Shown here one piece after another: positions 24,018-36,297 of a stretch of 64,000 nucleotides of DNA. Both the position numbers and the translations under genes were made by a program. The DNA lies in NCBI GenBank assembly GCA_036417435.1, contig CM070901.1, positions 161,282,044 to 161,346,043 on the forward strand, written 5' to 3'. Source of the DNA: Inia geoffrensis. Lineage: Eukaryota; Chordata; Mammalia; Artiodactyla; Iniidae. Under the pieces are notes generated by a model. It worked only from the letters and a program-made list of their open reading frames with translations, had not been told where the DNA came from and made no database searches. The stretch's first letter is position 1. Every line of letters begins with the position of its first letter.

Positions 24018-24380
24018 TTTTAAAAAAAAGATTTATTATTATTTTTGGCTGCATCGGGTCTTAATTGCAGCATGTGGGATCTTTGTTGAGGGATCTTTGT
24101 TGAGGCATGCAGGACCTTTCGTTGCGGCGCGTGGGCTTCTCTCTAGTTGTGGCGTGCGGGTTTTCTCTCTAGTTGTGGTGCGCAGGCTCCAGGATGCGTG
24201 GGCTCTGTAGTTTGCGGCACTCAGAGTCTCTAGTTGAGGCGCGCGAGCTCGGTAGTTGTGGCGTGTGGGATTGGTTGCCCCACAGCATGTGGGAATCTTA
24301 GTTCCCTGTCCAGGGATTGAACCCGTGCCCCTGCATTGTAAGCAGGATTCTTTACCACTGGCCCACCAGGGAAGTCCCTC
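24018..24380 (-). mobile_element. CHR-related SINE (long-body type)
   Basis: The segment starts with an A/T-rich tail (aaaaaaaagatttattatt), then ttttggctgcatcgggtc, a long body, and ends at the head (ttaccactggcccaccag, ggaagtcc). A short direct repeat ctcaacc is found at about 24011 and 24378. A local duplication of gggatctttgttgagg is present near 24076-24107. Confidence 0.88.
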
Positions 24381-25364
24381 AACCATTCTTTCTTAGAAAT
24401 TTTTTTCCTTTTAAGATTTGAAGGAAGTTGGTTGGACAGGGGTGGTGGCAGGAAGGAGGTGACAAGCAGTAAAAAGTATGCACAGAAATTAAAAGAGAAG
24501 GGGTCATAGCTCCTGAACACAGCTTGCTGTTAAATGCTTCTGTGTCTGCACTTCTTTTTCTTTTATTTATTTATTTTTAATTATTCTTGCACTTCTTTTT
24601 CTGTCTGGCAGCCTATATTTCAGGCATCATCCTTTCTCTGAAGTTTTCCATCATTGCCTATTCCCAAGCAGAGTTAGCCATTCTTTCCACCATTTGATTT
24701 CTGTACCTCGTAGGCACTATGCCCTTCTATGTATCACTCATAACTGTCTGTTTATATGTCTGCCTCTCCCACAGGCCCAAGAATCACAAATTCAGATGCC
24801 ATCACGGCCCAGAGAGGAATAGCAAATGGGTGAAGTTGCTGGGTTTCGGGAAACAAGCAGTGGACGATGTCACACTGCTGGCCAGTATGCTAACCCTCAG
24901 GCTTTTAGCCCAAGGATTGTCAGGGGCACCTATCCTTTTCATCTTTGGTTCCAAAGCTCCTAACTCAGTGCCTGACACAGTAATGGAACTTACCCGGAGG
25001 TCTTGAGAACCAGCTCTGCCCTAACGTGCTGTGTGACATGACAGAACTCACTCAACCTCTCTGCCATTCAGGTTCTCCCTTTCTTTATCTCTCGCCTCTT
25101 CAGAAAAGGCACTTTGCAGATCATCTAGGCCAGTGGCTTTTTCACTTTGTTCCCGAGGGACTTTGGCTTGAGGGGCTGATCTTCACAGGATGCGGGGGCA
25201 GACTGAGACAGCAGGTTCCCAGTCCTCTTCCTCCACAAAACCAGAGTGGTCCAACATTTTTTCAGTTTTAGGAATGTATGATTTCTTTTGAAGACAAGCG
25301 TTTGCTGCTAAAATAATTAAAGTTCAAAACACATAAGGAATGCAGTAGGAATGGTATAGGTAGT

Positions 25365-25575
25365 TCTGCTGGATTCAAATCCTGATTCTGCCACTTCCTT
25401 GTTGTATGACCCCAGGCACATGATCTGACCTCTCTGAGCCTCAGTTCCCTCTCCTAGAAACTGCCGGTGGTGACAATAGTACCCACCTCAGAGGGCTCCC
25501 GTGAGATTTAACGCGTTAATGCATAGCAGTTGCTCAGAACAGTGCCTGGCACAGAATGCTTAAGAGGTGTTAGCT
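25365..25575 (+). repeat. MIR SINE, near full length
   Basis: The MIR order is complete in sense: gctggattcaaatcctgatt, ctgccacttccttgttgtat, gacctctctgagcctcagtt, gtgagatttaacgcgttaat, then cagtgcctggcacag. Confidence 0.75.
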
Positions 25576-26223
25576 ACTGTGATATAATGAGGTCTTTGTC
25601 CCTAGTCTTGGCACAGAGCTCCTAAAACTCTGGGAGTGTCCTCAGCGACAGGCGTGTCTCTTGTTATTCATGAGTCCCTTTTGATCACACCTGAGTTTAT
25701 TCTCATGAGATGACTTAGGACAGAGACCCCTCAACAGACTCAGGATGGGACTGGTCACCAGAAAGCCCAAGTGATTAGAGATGAACCTTTTAGCCCCTCC
25801 TACTGAGCTCCAGAGAGGAGGGGTGGTAGCTGGTGACCAAGCTTTTCAACAGCTCTAGAACAATGAGATCCAGAGCAGCTTCCAGGTAGGTGAACCAGCT
25901 GGTAGGGTTGTGCACCCCTACTCCACAGAGACAGGAGTGCCCAGGACCCTTCCAGACCTCATGCTACAGACCTCTTTGGCTATTCATTTGTATCCTTTAT
26001 AATAAGCCAGTAAATGTAAGTAGACTACCTTCCTGAGTTCTGTGAGCTGTTCACAAACAAATTATCCAACCTGAGGAGGAGATCATGGGGACCCCTGATT
26101 TATAGCTGGTTGGTCAAAAGTAGGGCTGGCTGGAGATTTGCAACTAGCATCTGAAGCAGAGGCAGTCTTGTGGAACTGAACCTCTAAGCTGTGGGTCTGC
26201 GCCAACTCTGGGTAGTGTCCGCA

Positions 26224-26241
26224 TTGAATTGAATTGAATTG
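26224..26241. repeat. Short (GAATT)n repeat
   Basis: Three and a half units of ttgaa/gaatt lie in a row, a minor simple repeat. Confidence 0.7.
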
Positions 26242-27404
26242 TTGGACAACCAGCTGGTGTTGGAGAATTGGTCGGTGTCAGAAAACACCCCACAAACTAT
26301 AATTAGGGAGCACGTTCAGTCCTCTAACTTGGAAGGAGAAATTAATAGGTTTAACATTTCTGCTATCTTATGAGTGAACTTTCTCAGAAGCTTTTAGTGT
26401 TTTAACCCAGAGAGGGACTGATGGTGGAAGATTCAGACATGGTGACTAGGCTTGGTTTAGGGCAAGGGAAGGACGTAACAGCTCAGAAATTTCCTCACTT
26501 CGGCAGCTCCGAATGTGCCTCTCTCTAGGGCTGACCATGATCCTGCCTTCTTACTCAGGAAGTGTGGGAATGTTCTGAATCATCTCTGTCCTTTATCTCT
26601 AAATCCAGCTTCATTTCCCCCACATTCTTTCCCTAGTCCAAGAGTTAGTCATCTTTTGTGTTGACTACTACAAGCCCCTCCTGACATCATCCTCAGCTCC
26701 TAACATCCCCAATTTCTTGCCAAAGTTGTTTCTATCTCTTCCTATAGTTAGATTGCCTTCCCCCTTAGCATCCTGGACTTCCCCGTGGTAAAGAGAGCAC
26801 AAGGTATGCTAGGGCCCAAGGCAGGAAAATCGTTCATTCACCATGTATTTGTTGGCTCCTGACGTGATCCAAGTCCTGTGGGATATAGAGATAATTTATG
26901 ACACAGTCACTGTCTTCATAGAGCTCAGTCTATTGGGGGAACAAAATCAGACAAGGACAGTAAATCCCAGTAAAATCTCTCATGGAGATAACACAGACCA
27001 CATGTGATCCCAAAGGAGGGTGCCTCCTTGAGGTCACAGAGTGTTAAGGAAGGTCTGGGTTGGGTGGGGGAAGTGACAGGTAAGCTGAGATTTGAAATTT
27101 GAATAGGAGGTCTCCAGGCTGAAAATCTGGATGGGAGATGCATTCTAGACAGAACTACACGTGCAAATCATGGAAGTGAGAGATGGCATGCTGTGTGTGT
27201 GTGGTGTGGGCAAGACTTTGACTAAACGGAATGACCCAGGGGCTGAGGCTAGTTCTGCTGATGTCAGGCCATCACCCCTGGTCTCATAGAACAAACCTAA
27301 GAGTGAGTCAGCCTGGCCCTGGAACAGGGTGTCACAGGCATGATGTGGTACAGCCAACAGCCTGGCAAAGGCAGGTCACAGCCCCAGTGGAATCCACTGT
27401 TTTT

Positions 27405-27485
27405 AGGATTAAATGAGATAGTGTGTGCCAAGTACCCAGCTCAGAGTAAGCACTCAATAAATGGGAGCCATGATGGTTATTATTA
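27405..27485 (+). repeat. MIR 3'-end fragment
   Basis: The sequence aggattaaatgagatagtgt followed by cagagtaagcactcaataaa and ggttattattactg is the MIR tail in sense. Confidence 0.6.
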
Positions 27486-27869
27486 CTGAATTGCATTGTT
27501 AGTGTCACAGAGGGAACTGGCAGACGCTCTGTGTGGAAGAGGCCCTAAAGAGGATCTCCTAGAGAACTGTTACGTCTGGGCTGAGACTTTGCGGCGCTGG
27601 TTCTTACTCTTTTGTGGGAAATATACTCTTTGGAGAATCTGATGAAACCTGTGACCCTCTCCCCAGGAAATGACACATCTGCTCAGATGAAGATTTGCAT
27701 ATTATTTCAGGGACTTCACAGACTCCTGGAGGCCTGTCTAGTCATGGAACCTGGCTGGACACAGCTGCTACTCGCCAGGCATGGCTGAGAAAAGTTCCCA
27801 CTGTTATCTCAGCTTATTATCCCAGGTGAAAACCTCAGCTCGTATAATTTCGTGTTTTTTAATTTTTAA

Positions 27870-28140
27870 ATTAATTTTTTAAAATTAATTTTTATTGGAG
27901 TATAGTTGCTTTACAATGTTGTGTTAGTTTCTGCTGTGCAGCAAAGTGAATCAGTTATACATATATATATATATATATGTATATATATATCCACTCTTTT
28001 TAGATTTCCTTCCCACTTAGATGACTACAGAGCACTTAGTAGAGTTCCCTGTGCTATACAGCAGACTCTCATTAGTTATCTATTTTACACATAGTAGTGT
28101 ATGTATGTCAGTCCCAATCTCCCAATTCATCCCACCCCCC
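27870..28140 (-). mobile_element. L1 3'-end fragment with internal TA repeat
   Basis: The segment ttggagtatagttgctttac to cagcaaagtgaatcagttat is the L1 3' UTR of cetartiodactyls. It includes a TA/TG-rich microsatellite at 27958-27992 and ends at catcccaccccccata. The 8-bp repeat ataatttc at 27844-27851 and 28141-28148 is a possible target duplication. Confidence 0.8.
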
Positions 28141-28192
28141 ATAATTTCAACTCTACGAATATTCTGTGTGTTTTAAAATACTAAGTGGTTGG

Positions 28193-28320
28193 GACTTCCC
28201 TGGCGGTCCAGTGGTTAAGACTCAGAGCTTCAAATGCGGGGGGGCACGGGTTTGATCCCTGGCTGGGGAACTAGGATCCCACATGCCGCACGACGCAGTT
28301 AAAGAAGAAAAAAAAAAAAA
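28193..28320 (+). mobile_element. Short tRNA-derived SINE
   Basis: The head gggacttccctggcggtcca, then gggtttgatccctggctggg and ggaactaggatcccacatgc, and an A-rich tail define the element. It lies directly after the L1 end. Confidence 0.88.
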
Positions 28321-29654
28321 GCACAACAAGTGGCGAAAAATAAAATAAATTAAATAAAAGTGGTGGCTGACAAGTGGGTGGAGGAGGGAGACCAGTGAAG
28401 AGACCATTCTGACAGTCCAGGGAGAAAACACAACTGGCTTCAGGGGCATGTGTCCTCTGCAGTCACACAGGGCCCTCCCTGTGCTTGGTTTTATGGTCTG
28501 CTGTGTCTTCCTTCCTAATGAGCCTTAAGGAGTCTTGCGTTTTCATTTTGCACTGGCCCCCACAAATTATGTCACCAGTCCTAGGAGAAATCATGCATTT
28601 GAGTGCTTACTCTGTAAACAGCGCGTAAGTGGCAGTGCTGGAACAGGAACCCAAGCTGCTTGGGTCCAGAACCATGGGTCTTAATCTGTGTCATACTATT
28701 TTCTGAGTCCAGAGGGCCAGTGAGAGCTGAGAGGAAGGAAAAGAAAAGAAACATTGTTTCTTCTGTCAGAGCACTATTCTCCAGGCCTTGGCCTCTCCTT
28801 CCCTCCTACTGTCTTCTCAGTATCAATGCCATGTCCTCAAGGAGGCCTTTCCTGGTCTCCGGACCTGAGTTATGGCCCCCTTATTCTTTCACTTTTTGTT
28901 ATCCTTTAAGGTACTCATCAGAATATTTCATTATTTATTTGCATGTTTTCTGGTTTTAATGACAATTCCTCACTAGACTATTGTCTCAGTGAGTGCAGGA
29001 CTGGTTCATCCCCTTATCCCCAGTGGAGAGCCTGGTAGGTAGTAGGTATTTCATAGATGATAACAGCTGGAAGGTAAGTTCACAGAATGTAATGACAGGT
29101 CAGATGGGATAGAGGAGCCGGGAGGATGCCGCAGGGATTCCCACCTGAGTGATGCTAATCCCTATATTAGGAGTTAGGAGTAGGGCTGGGATGATTCAGT
29201 GGACTGGGGATGTGTTTGAGAGCTTGAGTGCTTTTGGAGGGGGTGCCTTGAAGAAGGCAGTCTTCTACTGGCAAGCCCTTCCTGACTCCCTCCCCACTGC
29301 AGCCTGGGTGAGGGCTGGCCTCAGCCCCCTGGGCAGACCGCTGCCATCAGGCATCTCCTGCTTATGCCCCCGCGGGTTGCCTGTTCACTGGCCTGGGAAG
29401 CTCAGTGGGCTCTGGAACAGTGCTGCAGGGCTCATCTCTGGATCATAGGGCTCCCAGGGGTGTGTATGTAGTCAGTCGGGCTCAATAAATGCCAGTAGAA
29501 GAAAAGAGGGGAGGAAGAACTCAGGAGGGAGGCTGGGATGGGGAGCAGATCTGGGAAGTGGAGTGGAAATAGAGGGCCAAGGTTGGAGCCGCCGGGCCCT
29601 AGAGACAAGGTGGACAGAGGAATGCTCCAGCACCCTCGGGAGGCCAGGCACAGA

Positions 29655-29815
29655 TCTAAGTGCTTTATTCACCTAACTGCATTTCATCTTTGTGGCAACA
29701 CTGAAGCAGTCATTATTATTCCTATTTTGTTAGGAAAACGGAGGCCCAGAGAGGTGACGTGATTTGCCCAAGGTCACACAGCGAGTGAGCAGTGAAGCTG
29801 GGTTTGACCCAGGGC
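29655..29815 (-). repeat. MIR SINE at the edge of the NKAIN1 promoter
   Basis: The blocks attattcctattttgttagg, gaggcccagagaggtgacgt and tgcccaaggtcacacagcga are MIR on the minus strand. It ends about 35 bases before the pyrimidine-rich promoter tract. Confidence 0.7.
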
Positions 29816-29849
29816 CATCAGTCCCCAAGCCTGCACTCTTCCCACTTCA

Positions 29850-29992
29850 CTTTTGCCTCTCGCCTCTCGCCTCTGCTCTCCGCTTCCCTCCCCCTTCTCC
29901 CCTCCCTCCGCTTGCTCTGCCGCCCCGCCCCACCCCTCTCCTCCCCTCCTCTTCCCTCCCCTCTTTCCCTCCTTCCCTACCTCTCGGCGGCG
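29850..29992 (+). promoter_or_regulatory. Pyrimidine-rich tract upstream of the CpG island
   Basis: About 140 bases of the + strand are almost pure C and T, with only a few G and very few A (gcctctcgcctctcgcctct ... ctcctcccctcctcttccct). Such tracts next to promoters can form triplex or other non-B structures and bind CT-element factors. The function is inferred. Confidence 0.55.
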
Positions 29993-30211
29993 GCTGCGGC
30001 GGAGCCACGTGGTGGGGCCGGGAAGCCGCGGCCGCCGAGCGCCAGGGCGGCTGCCCCTGCTGGGCAGTGCTGCTCTGCGCTGCGCCGCTCTCGGTGCCTG
30101 CGCTCCCCGCTCCGCGCTCCCCGCCAGCCGCCCCGGGGCGGGAGGCGCGCCTGGCGGCCGGCCGGCCAGACAAAGGAGGCGCGGCAGAGCCGGCGCGCGG
30201 GTGGACTGACC

Positions 30212-30277
30212 ATGGACTCCGAGCGCGAGCGGCCGGCCGCAGCCCTGAGGACCCGGCGCTCCCGGGCCCGGCCCTAG
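30212..30277 (+). other. Upstream ORF in the probable NKAIN1 5' UTR (21 codons)
   Basis: An ATG in strong context (gaccATGG) opens a frame beginning MDSERERPAAALRTRRS and closes at TAG 30275-30277. It ends 124 bases before the NKAIN1 start, so it would not overlap it. If the transcript starts upstream of 30212, it could lower NKAIN1 translation. It may equally be chance in GC-rich sequence. Confidence 0.4.
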
Positions 30278-30401
30278 GCGCCCGGCCCCGCCGCCCGGGG
30301 CGCCCAGCTGGGAGGACGCGGAGCCCGCGCGGCGCGGAGGAGGCGGCGGCCGCCGAGCTAGAGGGGCGCCGCGGCGAACGGCGCGCGTGGCCCCCAGAGC
30401 C

Positions 30402-30455
30402 ATGGGCAAGTGCAGCGGGCGCTGCACGCTGGTCGCCTTCTGCTGCCTGCAGCTG
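30402..30455 (+). CDS. NKAIN1: NKAIN1 first coding exon
   Basis: The exon encodes MGKCSGRCTLVAFCCLQL, the N terminus of Na+/K+-transporting ATPase-interacting protein 1, and ends exactly in phase 0 before a gtgagc donor. NKAIN proteins are small four-pass membrane proteins that contact the Na,K-ATPase beta subunit in neurons. The K at position 3 and the VAFCCLQL string separate it from NKAIN2 and NKAIN3, whose N termini differ here as I recall. The start is set by homology and by its place in a CpG island downstream of SNRNP40. The remaining exons are beyond the right end of the window. Confidence 0.93.
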
Positions 30456-32309
30456 GTGAGCGCCGCGCGCCCGGGCGGCCGGGCCGGGTGGGGCGCGGCG
30501 GGGCGGGGTCCCGGGGCGTGCGGGTGGGGTGTGTGTCTCTGTGTGTGGGTCTGGGGCGAGCGCCCGGGTTGGGGGGTGGTCTGGAGTCACGAAGCGGACG
30601 GGCGGAGCCTGCTAGGGCTGGCTCGGCTGTCTCTTTGTGTGCGCTTCTCGCCCGGCGCTCCTCTGTCCCCGAGTGCGTCCGGTGCGCGAGTCCCCGGCCC
30701 GCTACGCGCCTGGGGCTCGGCGCGTCTCGCCCGCACTGTACGAGCGGCCTTCTGTTGGGGAGATGCGCTGTGGGACTGTGGCTCGCCGGGGTTTGGGGGT
30801 GTTTCCGAGGCTGGTGTGTGGATCCGTTGAGGTCACTGCCGTGTGTTTTCCTCTAGATCACTCGTTTGCTTGGGTCTCAGCCTCTGGTCTCCGCCCCAGT
30901 GTTTCTCACAAAGTCTCTGCTCCTGTGTGTGTCTCTCTCCTGGTTTCTCCTTGGTATGTCTCTAGATCTCTGACCATTTCTGGTCCATGTTCATTTGTGT
31001 GTGTCGGGATCATAGACTCCAGGAACCGTTCACTCCTTTGTGCTCTTCCTGCCTCCCTCTATCCTCCTGACTGGGCAGGCCTGGGAATGGAGAGCCCCTC
31101 CCTGGAGAGGGTCACAAGGAGCTACCAGGTCCTGGGCCAGTCTGACCAACCAGGTGTGGGATCGCCCTCCCTGCTTTGGCTGAGGCCACAGGCATTCTGT
31201 CAGTCACCATTGCCACCAGAGTGGGGGTGGGGGGGAAGGCAGGCTCCTCTGCCTGGGCTGGCACTGATAGGGGTGGGATACTTGGGTGCCCTGGGGAGGA
31301 TGGGAGCATCTGGGGACACTATACCTAATCCCAGCCCAGAGAACTCAGGTTCTTGTCTCAGGGAGGCCAGTGGAGTGAATTTGGGGGCTGAAGGGAACCA
31401 GCTCTGCCCTTCAGTTCAGACTCTGGCAGGTGAATTTGGGAAGGTGTTTAAGGAGAGGCCAGGATCTCCTGCCTACCCTAGAGCTGAGGCCCAACAACTG
31501 GGGACTTTGGGGACTTCCATGGACGGAACTCGGGTCTGAGTCTGAGTTGGGGGAACCTGAGCCTCACTGATGCCTGAATCCGTGATCTGGGTCTCCACTT
31601 TTGCCTGCATCCATTGCCCTTCCTCCACCACAGGTGTGTACAGTAATGCAGAATGAAGCTTTGAGTGTGGCTGTACAGGCTTCCTCGTTCATCTTTTTTC
31701 TCTCCTCTTGTGGACCCCAGCCCCAAACTTGCATCCACAGACCTGCCCTCTTGGGCAGCGGTCGAAACAGCTGGGCCCTGAAGATTGTAGCCCTGCTCCC
31801 AGCTGTGGGCTGCAGGGCAAGTGACTTCCCCTGGCTGGGCCATCTTGGTCGGCCTCTCGGTGAATTCCTCATTCTTGAGTGTGGCAGAGGGGATTAATTA
31901 AGATCAGGTAGAATGGAAACTCCAAAAGGGCAGAGATTATCTTCCTTGTTCCCCCTAAATCCCCAGCAGCTGGAGCAGTGCCTGGCACTCCATTAATATT
32001 TGTAAAATAAATGAGTGAATCAGTTATTTGGCAACTCCAGGCTCCCAGTTCCTCTTTATCTCCTTTGAGGAACATAAAATGCCAAGAAGTGCTGAAACTT
32101 TCCGAGGAATTTTTTTTTCTGTGTTAATTTTAAAATTTTAAACTAAGACTTTTTTTTTAATTAGAAAAGTAACACACACATATTATAAAATGATTAAATC
32201 AATAAATAACCAAACAGAGCAGAAGTTAAAGACGTTTCCTTCTATGCCCAGTTCCATACCCCAAAGGTAAGCACTATTAACAGTCTGGCCCACGGTCATT
32301 CTCTGTTGA

Positions 32310-32465
32310 TGATAATAACAGTGGTTAGCTTTGAGGAGCACTTACTAGGTGCTAGGTACCCTGTAAGCACTTTTCCATGTATTAACTCATTTAATCCTCC
32401 TAACAACCCTATGAAATAGCTTGCCCAAAGTTCTACAGTTAGAGGCCAGGCTGTGAAGCCAGACA
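32310..32465 (-). repeat. MIR SINE
   Basis: The text ataataacagtggttagctt, then gagcacttactaggtgctag, gtattaactcatttaatcct and caaccctatgaaatag is MIR on the minus strand, with a 3' part lost. Confidence 0.7.
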
Positions 32466-33209
32466 GCTGACCAGCATCCTCTGTTGCCTTCTTAACTGTA
32501 AAAGTAGTTCTGTCTCTGGTGAGTCAGGGGTCCCTTGGGAGGTGCTTCCTACTCTAGAGAGATGAAGGTGGCGAGGCAGTATCCCTGCCTCTCACTTACC
32601 TGCCTCCATAGCTCTCCCCAGCTCAGCTGAAGCCACGCTTCCACTTAGAGGGCTCACCAGCACAAGGGGCTCTGGAATTAGACAAGACCTGGGTGGGATT
32701 CTGATCGTTCTACATCTTGGCTGGGTGCCTTTGGGCAGCTTGCAGGGGTTACATGACATAACTTGGGAGGTGCTCTGAGGAGGGACTTGAAAATTGGTCT
32801 CTTGAATCTGTTGCTCTGTCTGGTCCGATTGCAGAGTGGGTCCCTTCAGCTGTCGCTAACCCCCAGGAGCCTTTGCTGCCTGGCAGCTTCAGTAATGTGC
32901 TCCTGGCTGCTGGAATTCACCAGCCTGACATCATCCCAGGGAGAAGGGAGCCTGTTTTCTCATCCAGTGGACAGGGGCAGAGAAGGAAGAGACTGTTAAA
33001 TGTTTCTCAGCTGAAAACTTTAGAAGAGGAACTATGTCGTTTTTCTTTCTCGTGTGGGACTTGATGATTACAAGAAAACAGGCCAGTTCTAAACACTGTT
33101 CTGTAGTTGGGGTAGACTTGCTTTGGGTGAGGGAGTAGGATGTGAGGGTGCACTGGAGGGTGGGAGAAGCAGGTGGGGGCTGGACCGTTCAGGTGGACAA
33201 GTAAAGGGG

Positions 33210-33470
33210 ACAAGGCTCTGGAGTTTGACAGGACAGACGTGGGTTTGAGCCCTGGCTCTGTCACTTCCTAGCTGTGTGCTCTTAAGCAAGTTGCTTAGCC
33301 TCTCTGAGCCACAGTTTTGTCATCTGTTAAATAGAGATGATAGAAACAGTTCCCAAGTCTTAGGGTTGTTGTGAGGATTAAATGCATATAGCTTAATGCA
33401 GATGAGCTTAGCACTGTGCCAGGCACAGAGTGAGCATTCAATAAACTCTAGTTTTTTATTGTTATTATCT
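33210..33470 (+). repeat. MIR SINE, near full length
   Basis: The full MIR order in sense is visible: ctggagtttgacaggacaga, gagccctggctctgtcactt, cctctctgagccacagtttt, gtgaggattaaatgcatat, gtgccaggcacagagtgagc, attcaataaactc. Confidence 0.8.
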
Positions 33471-33574
33471 TAATGATGTATACCCTGGTGTGCTTCCCTG
33501 GAATTGTGACCCAGACATATCCAAATGCCCTCCTGCACTCTTCCTTTGTGGGAAGCAGCAGGTAGTTGGGCATG

Positions 33575-33710
33575 GAGCTAAGAGTCAGGAGACCTGGATT
33601 CAAGCCTGCCTCTGCCACTGATATCCTGTGAACTTGGACAAGTCTTTTCCCTACTGCAAGCCTTGGTTTTTTCCCCCATCTGTAAAATTGGAAGAACCAT
33701 TGGTCTGTGT
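33575..33710 (+). repeat. MIR SINE fragment
   Basis: The text ggagctaagagtcaggagac, then attcaagcctgcctctgcca and tctgtaaaattggaagaacc follows MIR in sense. Confidence 0.6.
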
Positions 33711-36297
33711 CTCTAGGGTCCTGCCAATTCTGCCCATCTGGGACCCTGGGAGGATGTCTGGACTGGCCTGGAGGTTTCCGTGTGTCTCAGCCTAGTTCCA
33801 CTCTGTAGAACGTCTTGGGTGCCTTGCTTTCTCCCTACTTGGTATATCATCATAACATTACTAATGCTATTCACACCCTAATTTTTATGTGTTTCCCTCT
33901 TCCCTCCCCTGTCCAAACCCTGCCCTTCCTTCCTGGTTCACCTCCTTCCTGAAAGCTTACAGGCTACTCTATTCTTCCAGTAAGAGGATGAACCAGGGAG
34001 ATTTGCCCAAGGGAATCATCATCAATTTCTTCATCATCACCATGATCAGTCCCATTTCTGGAGTTCTGTGCTAAGCAGTTTATATGCATAACCTCATTAA
34101 ACCCAGTGAGCTTACATATGTCAAGTGCTTGGCAAAGTTGCCTGGTACATGTTCAGCGATCGATAAACGTTAGCTGTTTTATGGTTTTTATCCTTCTTAT
34201 TTTTATCCTACAAGATGGGATAGATGTTTTTAATAGCCCCTTTTTCTGATGAGGAAACTGAGGCTCAGAGAGGTCTCTAAGCTAGTCAGTGACAACACCA
34301 AGATTCATGCGCTCTTTTGCCGGAGCAGAGAGCCACCCCCTCCGCCCTGTGTCACTCTGCTGCTCATGTTTAAGCAGCCCATGACCTCAGACAGGTCCCT
34401 TCACTGCTTCAGGCCTCAGTCTCCTTATCTGAAAACGAAAATGATACTGTTTCAATAGGATCATGCACATGCCTGGCACCATGAGCCAGTGAGTGGTCAG
34501 TAATACATCACTGCCATGATTGTTCTTGTCCCGGCCGTGTGTGACCTTGGACACATGCATTCGCTCCTCTGGACCCCAGTGTCTTTCCCTGTCAAAGAAA
34601 AAGAGTCTTCCTTACCTCTCAGAGTTAGAAAAAGGGCTTAGGCAGCTGCCAAGCACACAGTAGGTGCTCAGAAAACACATCGGTTTCATTCTTTTCCCCT
34701 CTGGAAAGCTCTTTGCTTTCTGGAAGATGGTGGGTGAGGGGGGAAATATGTTGCTTCCTGCTGAGCTGCGAGTAATGGTGTGAAACGTGGTCCACCTGAT
34801 TGATGTCGTTATTAGCGGCGGATGGTGAAGACGTGAAGACCGGAGGGAGCTATAGGCTCTGCGGGGGCCTGCGTAGGGGCCTGCGCTCAGAAGCAGCTGC
34901 ATCTACAAAGCTCATGGCTTCCTGGGGAGGGGCTGGCTCTGCTCTGGGTGCTTCAGGTCCTTGGGCCGGGCTTCAGAGTCAGAGCACGAAATCGTCCAGG
35001 CCACTGACCCTCTTTGTTCTTTGTACCCCTTTGACAGGATAGGGGCTGGGGTGATCAAGTCCCTTTTGCAGATGGACAGACTGAGGCCAAACTGCCCTCA
35101 AAACCCTTATGAGGTGGGCAAGGTGGAATGGGGCAGGGCCCCATCCCACCCGGGGGGGGGAGGTGCAGTGGATGGCCCTCGTTCTGCTCCTTTGCAGGGG
35201 TGGTGGCTGGGGGATTTTGACAGAAGTACCCCATAAATGGCAGCTGCTCTGATAATTGGCACAGAGGGGTGAAGGACCTCTGGGATCAGGCAGACACTGC
35301 TGCCTTGCTTTGTGACTTCCAGAAAGTCCCTTACCTTCTCTGAGCCTCTGCCTCTTTCCTGTAAAGTAGTCAGGACAACAGCTCCTACTCCATGGTAGTT
35401 GGGGAGGGTTCCCTGAGATGGTGCCCAGACAGCACTGGCCCAGGCAGTGCTCCCTGCGGCTGGCTGTTATTTGCCTTACAGTTTGGATAAGTCACTTCAG
35501 CCCCCATCTCTGCCTGGATTAGAGATTTTAGTGACCAGACTCATACCCATAAACTCTTTAAGCCTTAGTTTCTTTATATGGAAAACGAATGGTTCTGTGG
35601 GAAATTGTAACAACAACTTCCTTGTATTTGGCGTCTGCTGTGAACCAGGCGCTGTGCTTAAGTGCTCTATATACCTTGTCCCTTGTTACTCTCTGGCTTA
35701 TCCATGGCCACATAAACAGTAGGGACAGAACGAGCACTCACACATCAGGACTCCACAGTTTCTACCTCACAGGCCCTATTGCTCCCCCGTAGGATTGTGG
35801 CGATGCTGGGTGTGGAAACCGATGGAGAGATCGAAATCTTTCTTCGTCCGTAAAGGGTTGTTACTAGATGCCAGACCTTCTGAGCTGCTTATTCAAATGC
35901 TAACCCCATCCCCCGTCCCCATTTCTTCTCACCCCAAGACCTGTGTTGGGTTTAAGGGAGCTGTGATGCAGGTTGAGAACAAGTTATGCGGGAAAGAAAT
36001 TAACCTGCATTGAAGAGTTATCAGCCCTCATAGCCACTCTATGAGATAGGGATGGTCTTTATACCCATTTACTGATGGGCATACTGAGGTCGGAAGAATG
36101 AAGTGACTTGTTACCAAGGAAACAAAAGATACAGTCTAGGCTTCACATAAATGATCACAGGGAAAGGGTTTGAGAACAATTGCAAAATCTAGACCAAGTG
36201 GAGATGGTCAGCTCTAATGGGTGAAGTCTCTTTTCTCATCTAGTTTCAGGGAGGAGTAGGTGATAGGAGAGCAAGATGAGACCAGAGATGTGTTTTT

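Larger units (their letters stand above)
18661..29980. other. Spacer between SNRNP40 and NKAIN1
   Basis: No protein gene was recognised here. The contents are hAT elements near 20.3-21.0, 23.3 and others, CHR-type SINEs at 21.55, 24.02 and 28.19 kb, an L1 end at 27.88 kb, an old interspersed repeat at 21.93-22.36 kb and MIR pieces. The parts 18.7-20.2, 22.4-23.2, 23.5-24.0, 24.5-25.3, 25.6-27.4 and 28.4-29.6 kb have only short chance frames. The segment 23.66-23.81 kb (cagcataataaaggcccagc) is GC-balanced and could be a regulatory or noncoding transcript region, but nothing proves it. Confidence 0.7.
29980..30800 (+). promoter_or_regulatory. NKAIN1: CpG island and putative NKAIN1 promoter
   Basis: CpG density rises sharply from about 29980 (ctcggcggcggctgcggcgg) and stays high past the first exon, falling after about 30.8 kb. 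It contains a CACGTG E-box at 30006-30011 and several GGGGCGGG-type Sp1 boxes (about 30133 and about 30496-30510). There is no evident TATA box, as expected of a CpG-island promoter. The transcription start is not determined; the 5' UTR should lie between about 30.05 and 30.40 kb. Confidence 0.85.

Noticed and set aside
29764..30590. Long open frames on both strands over the CpG island (231 and 247 residues)
   Set aside because: The products are Arg/Pro/Ala-rich in every frame on both strands, the signature of GC-rich noncoding DNA. They conflict with the clear NKAIN1 start.
30637..31539. 300-residue open frame at the start of NKAIN1 intron 1
   Set aside because: It lies in GC-rich island and shore sequence where stops are rare, has no recognisable domain, and runs across the exon-1 donor region in intron sequence. 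Chance is the simpler reading.
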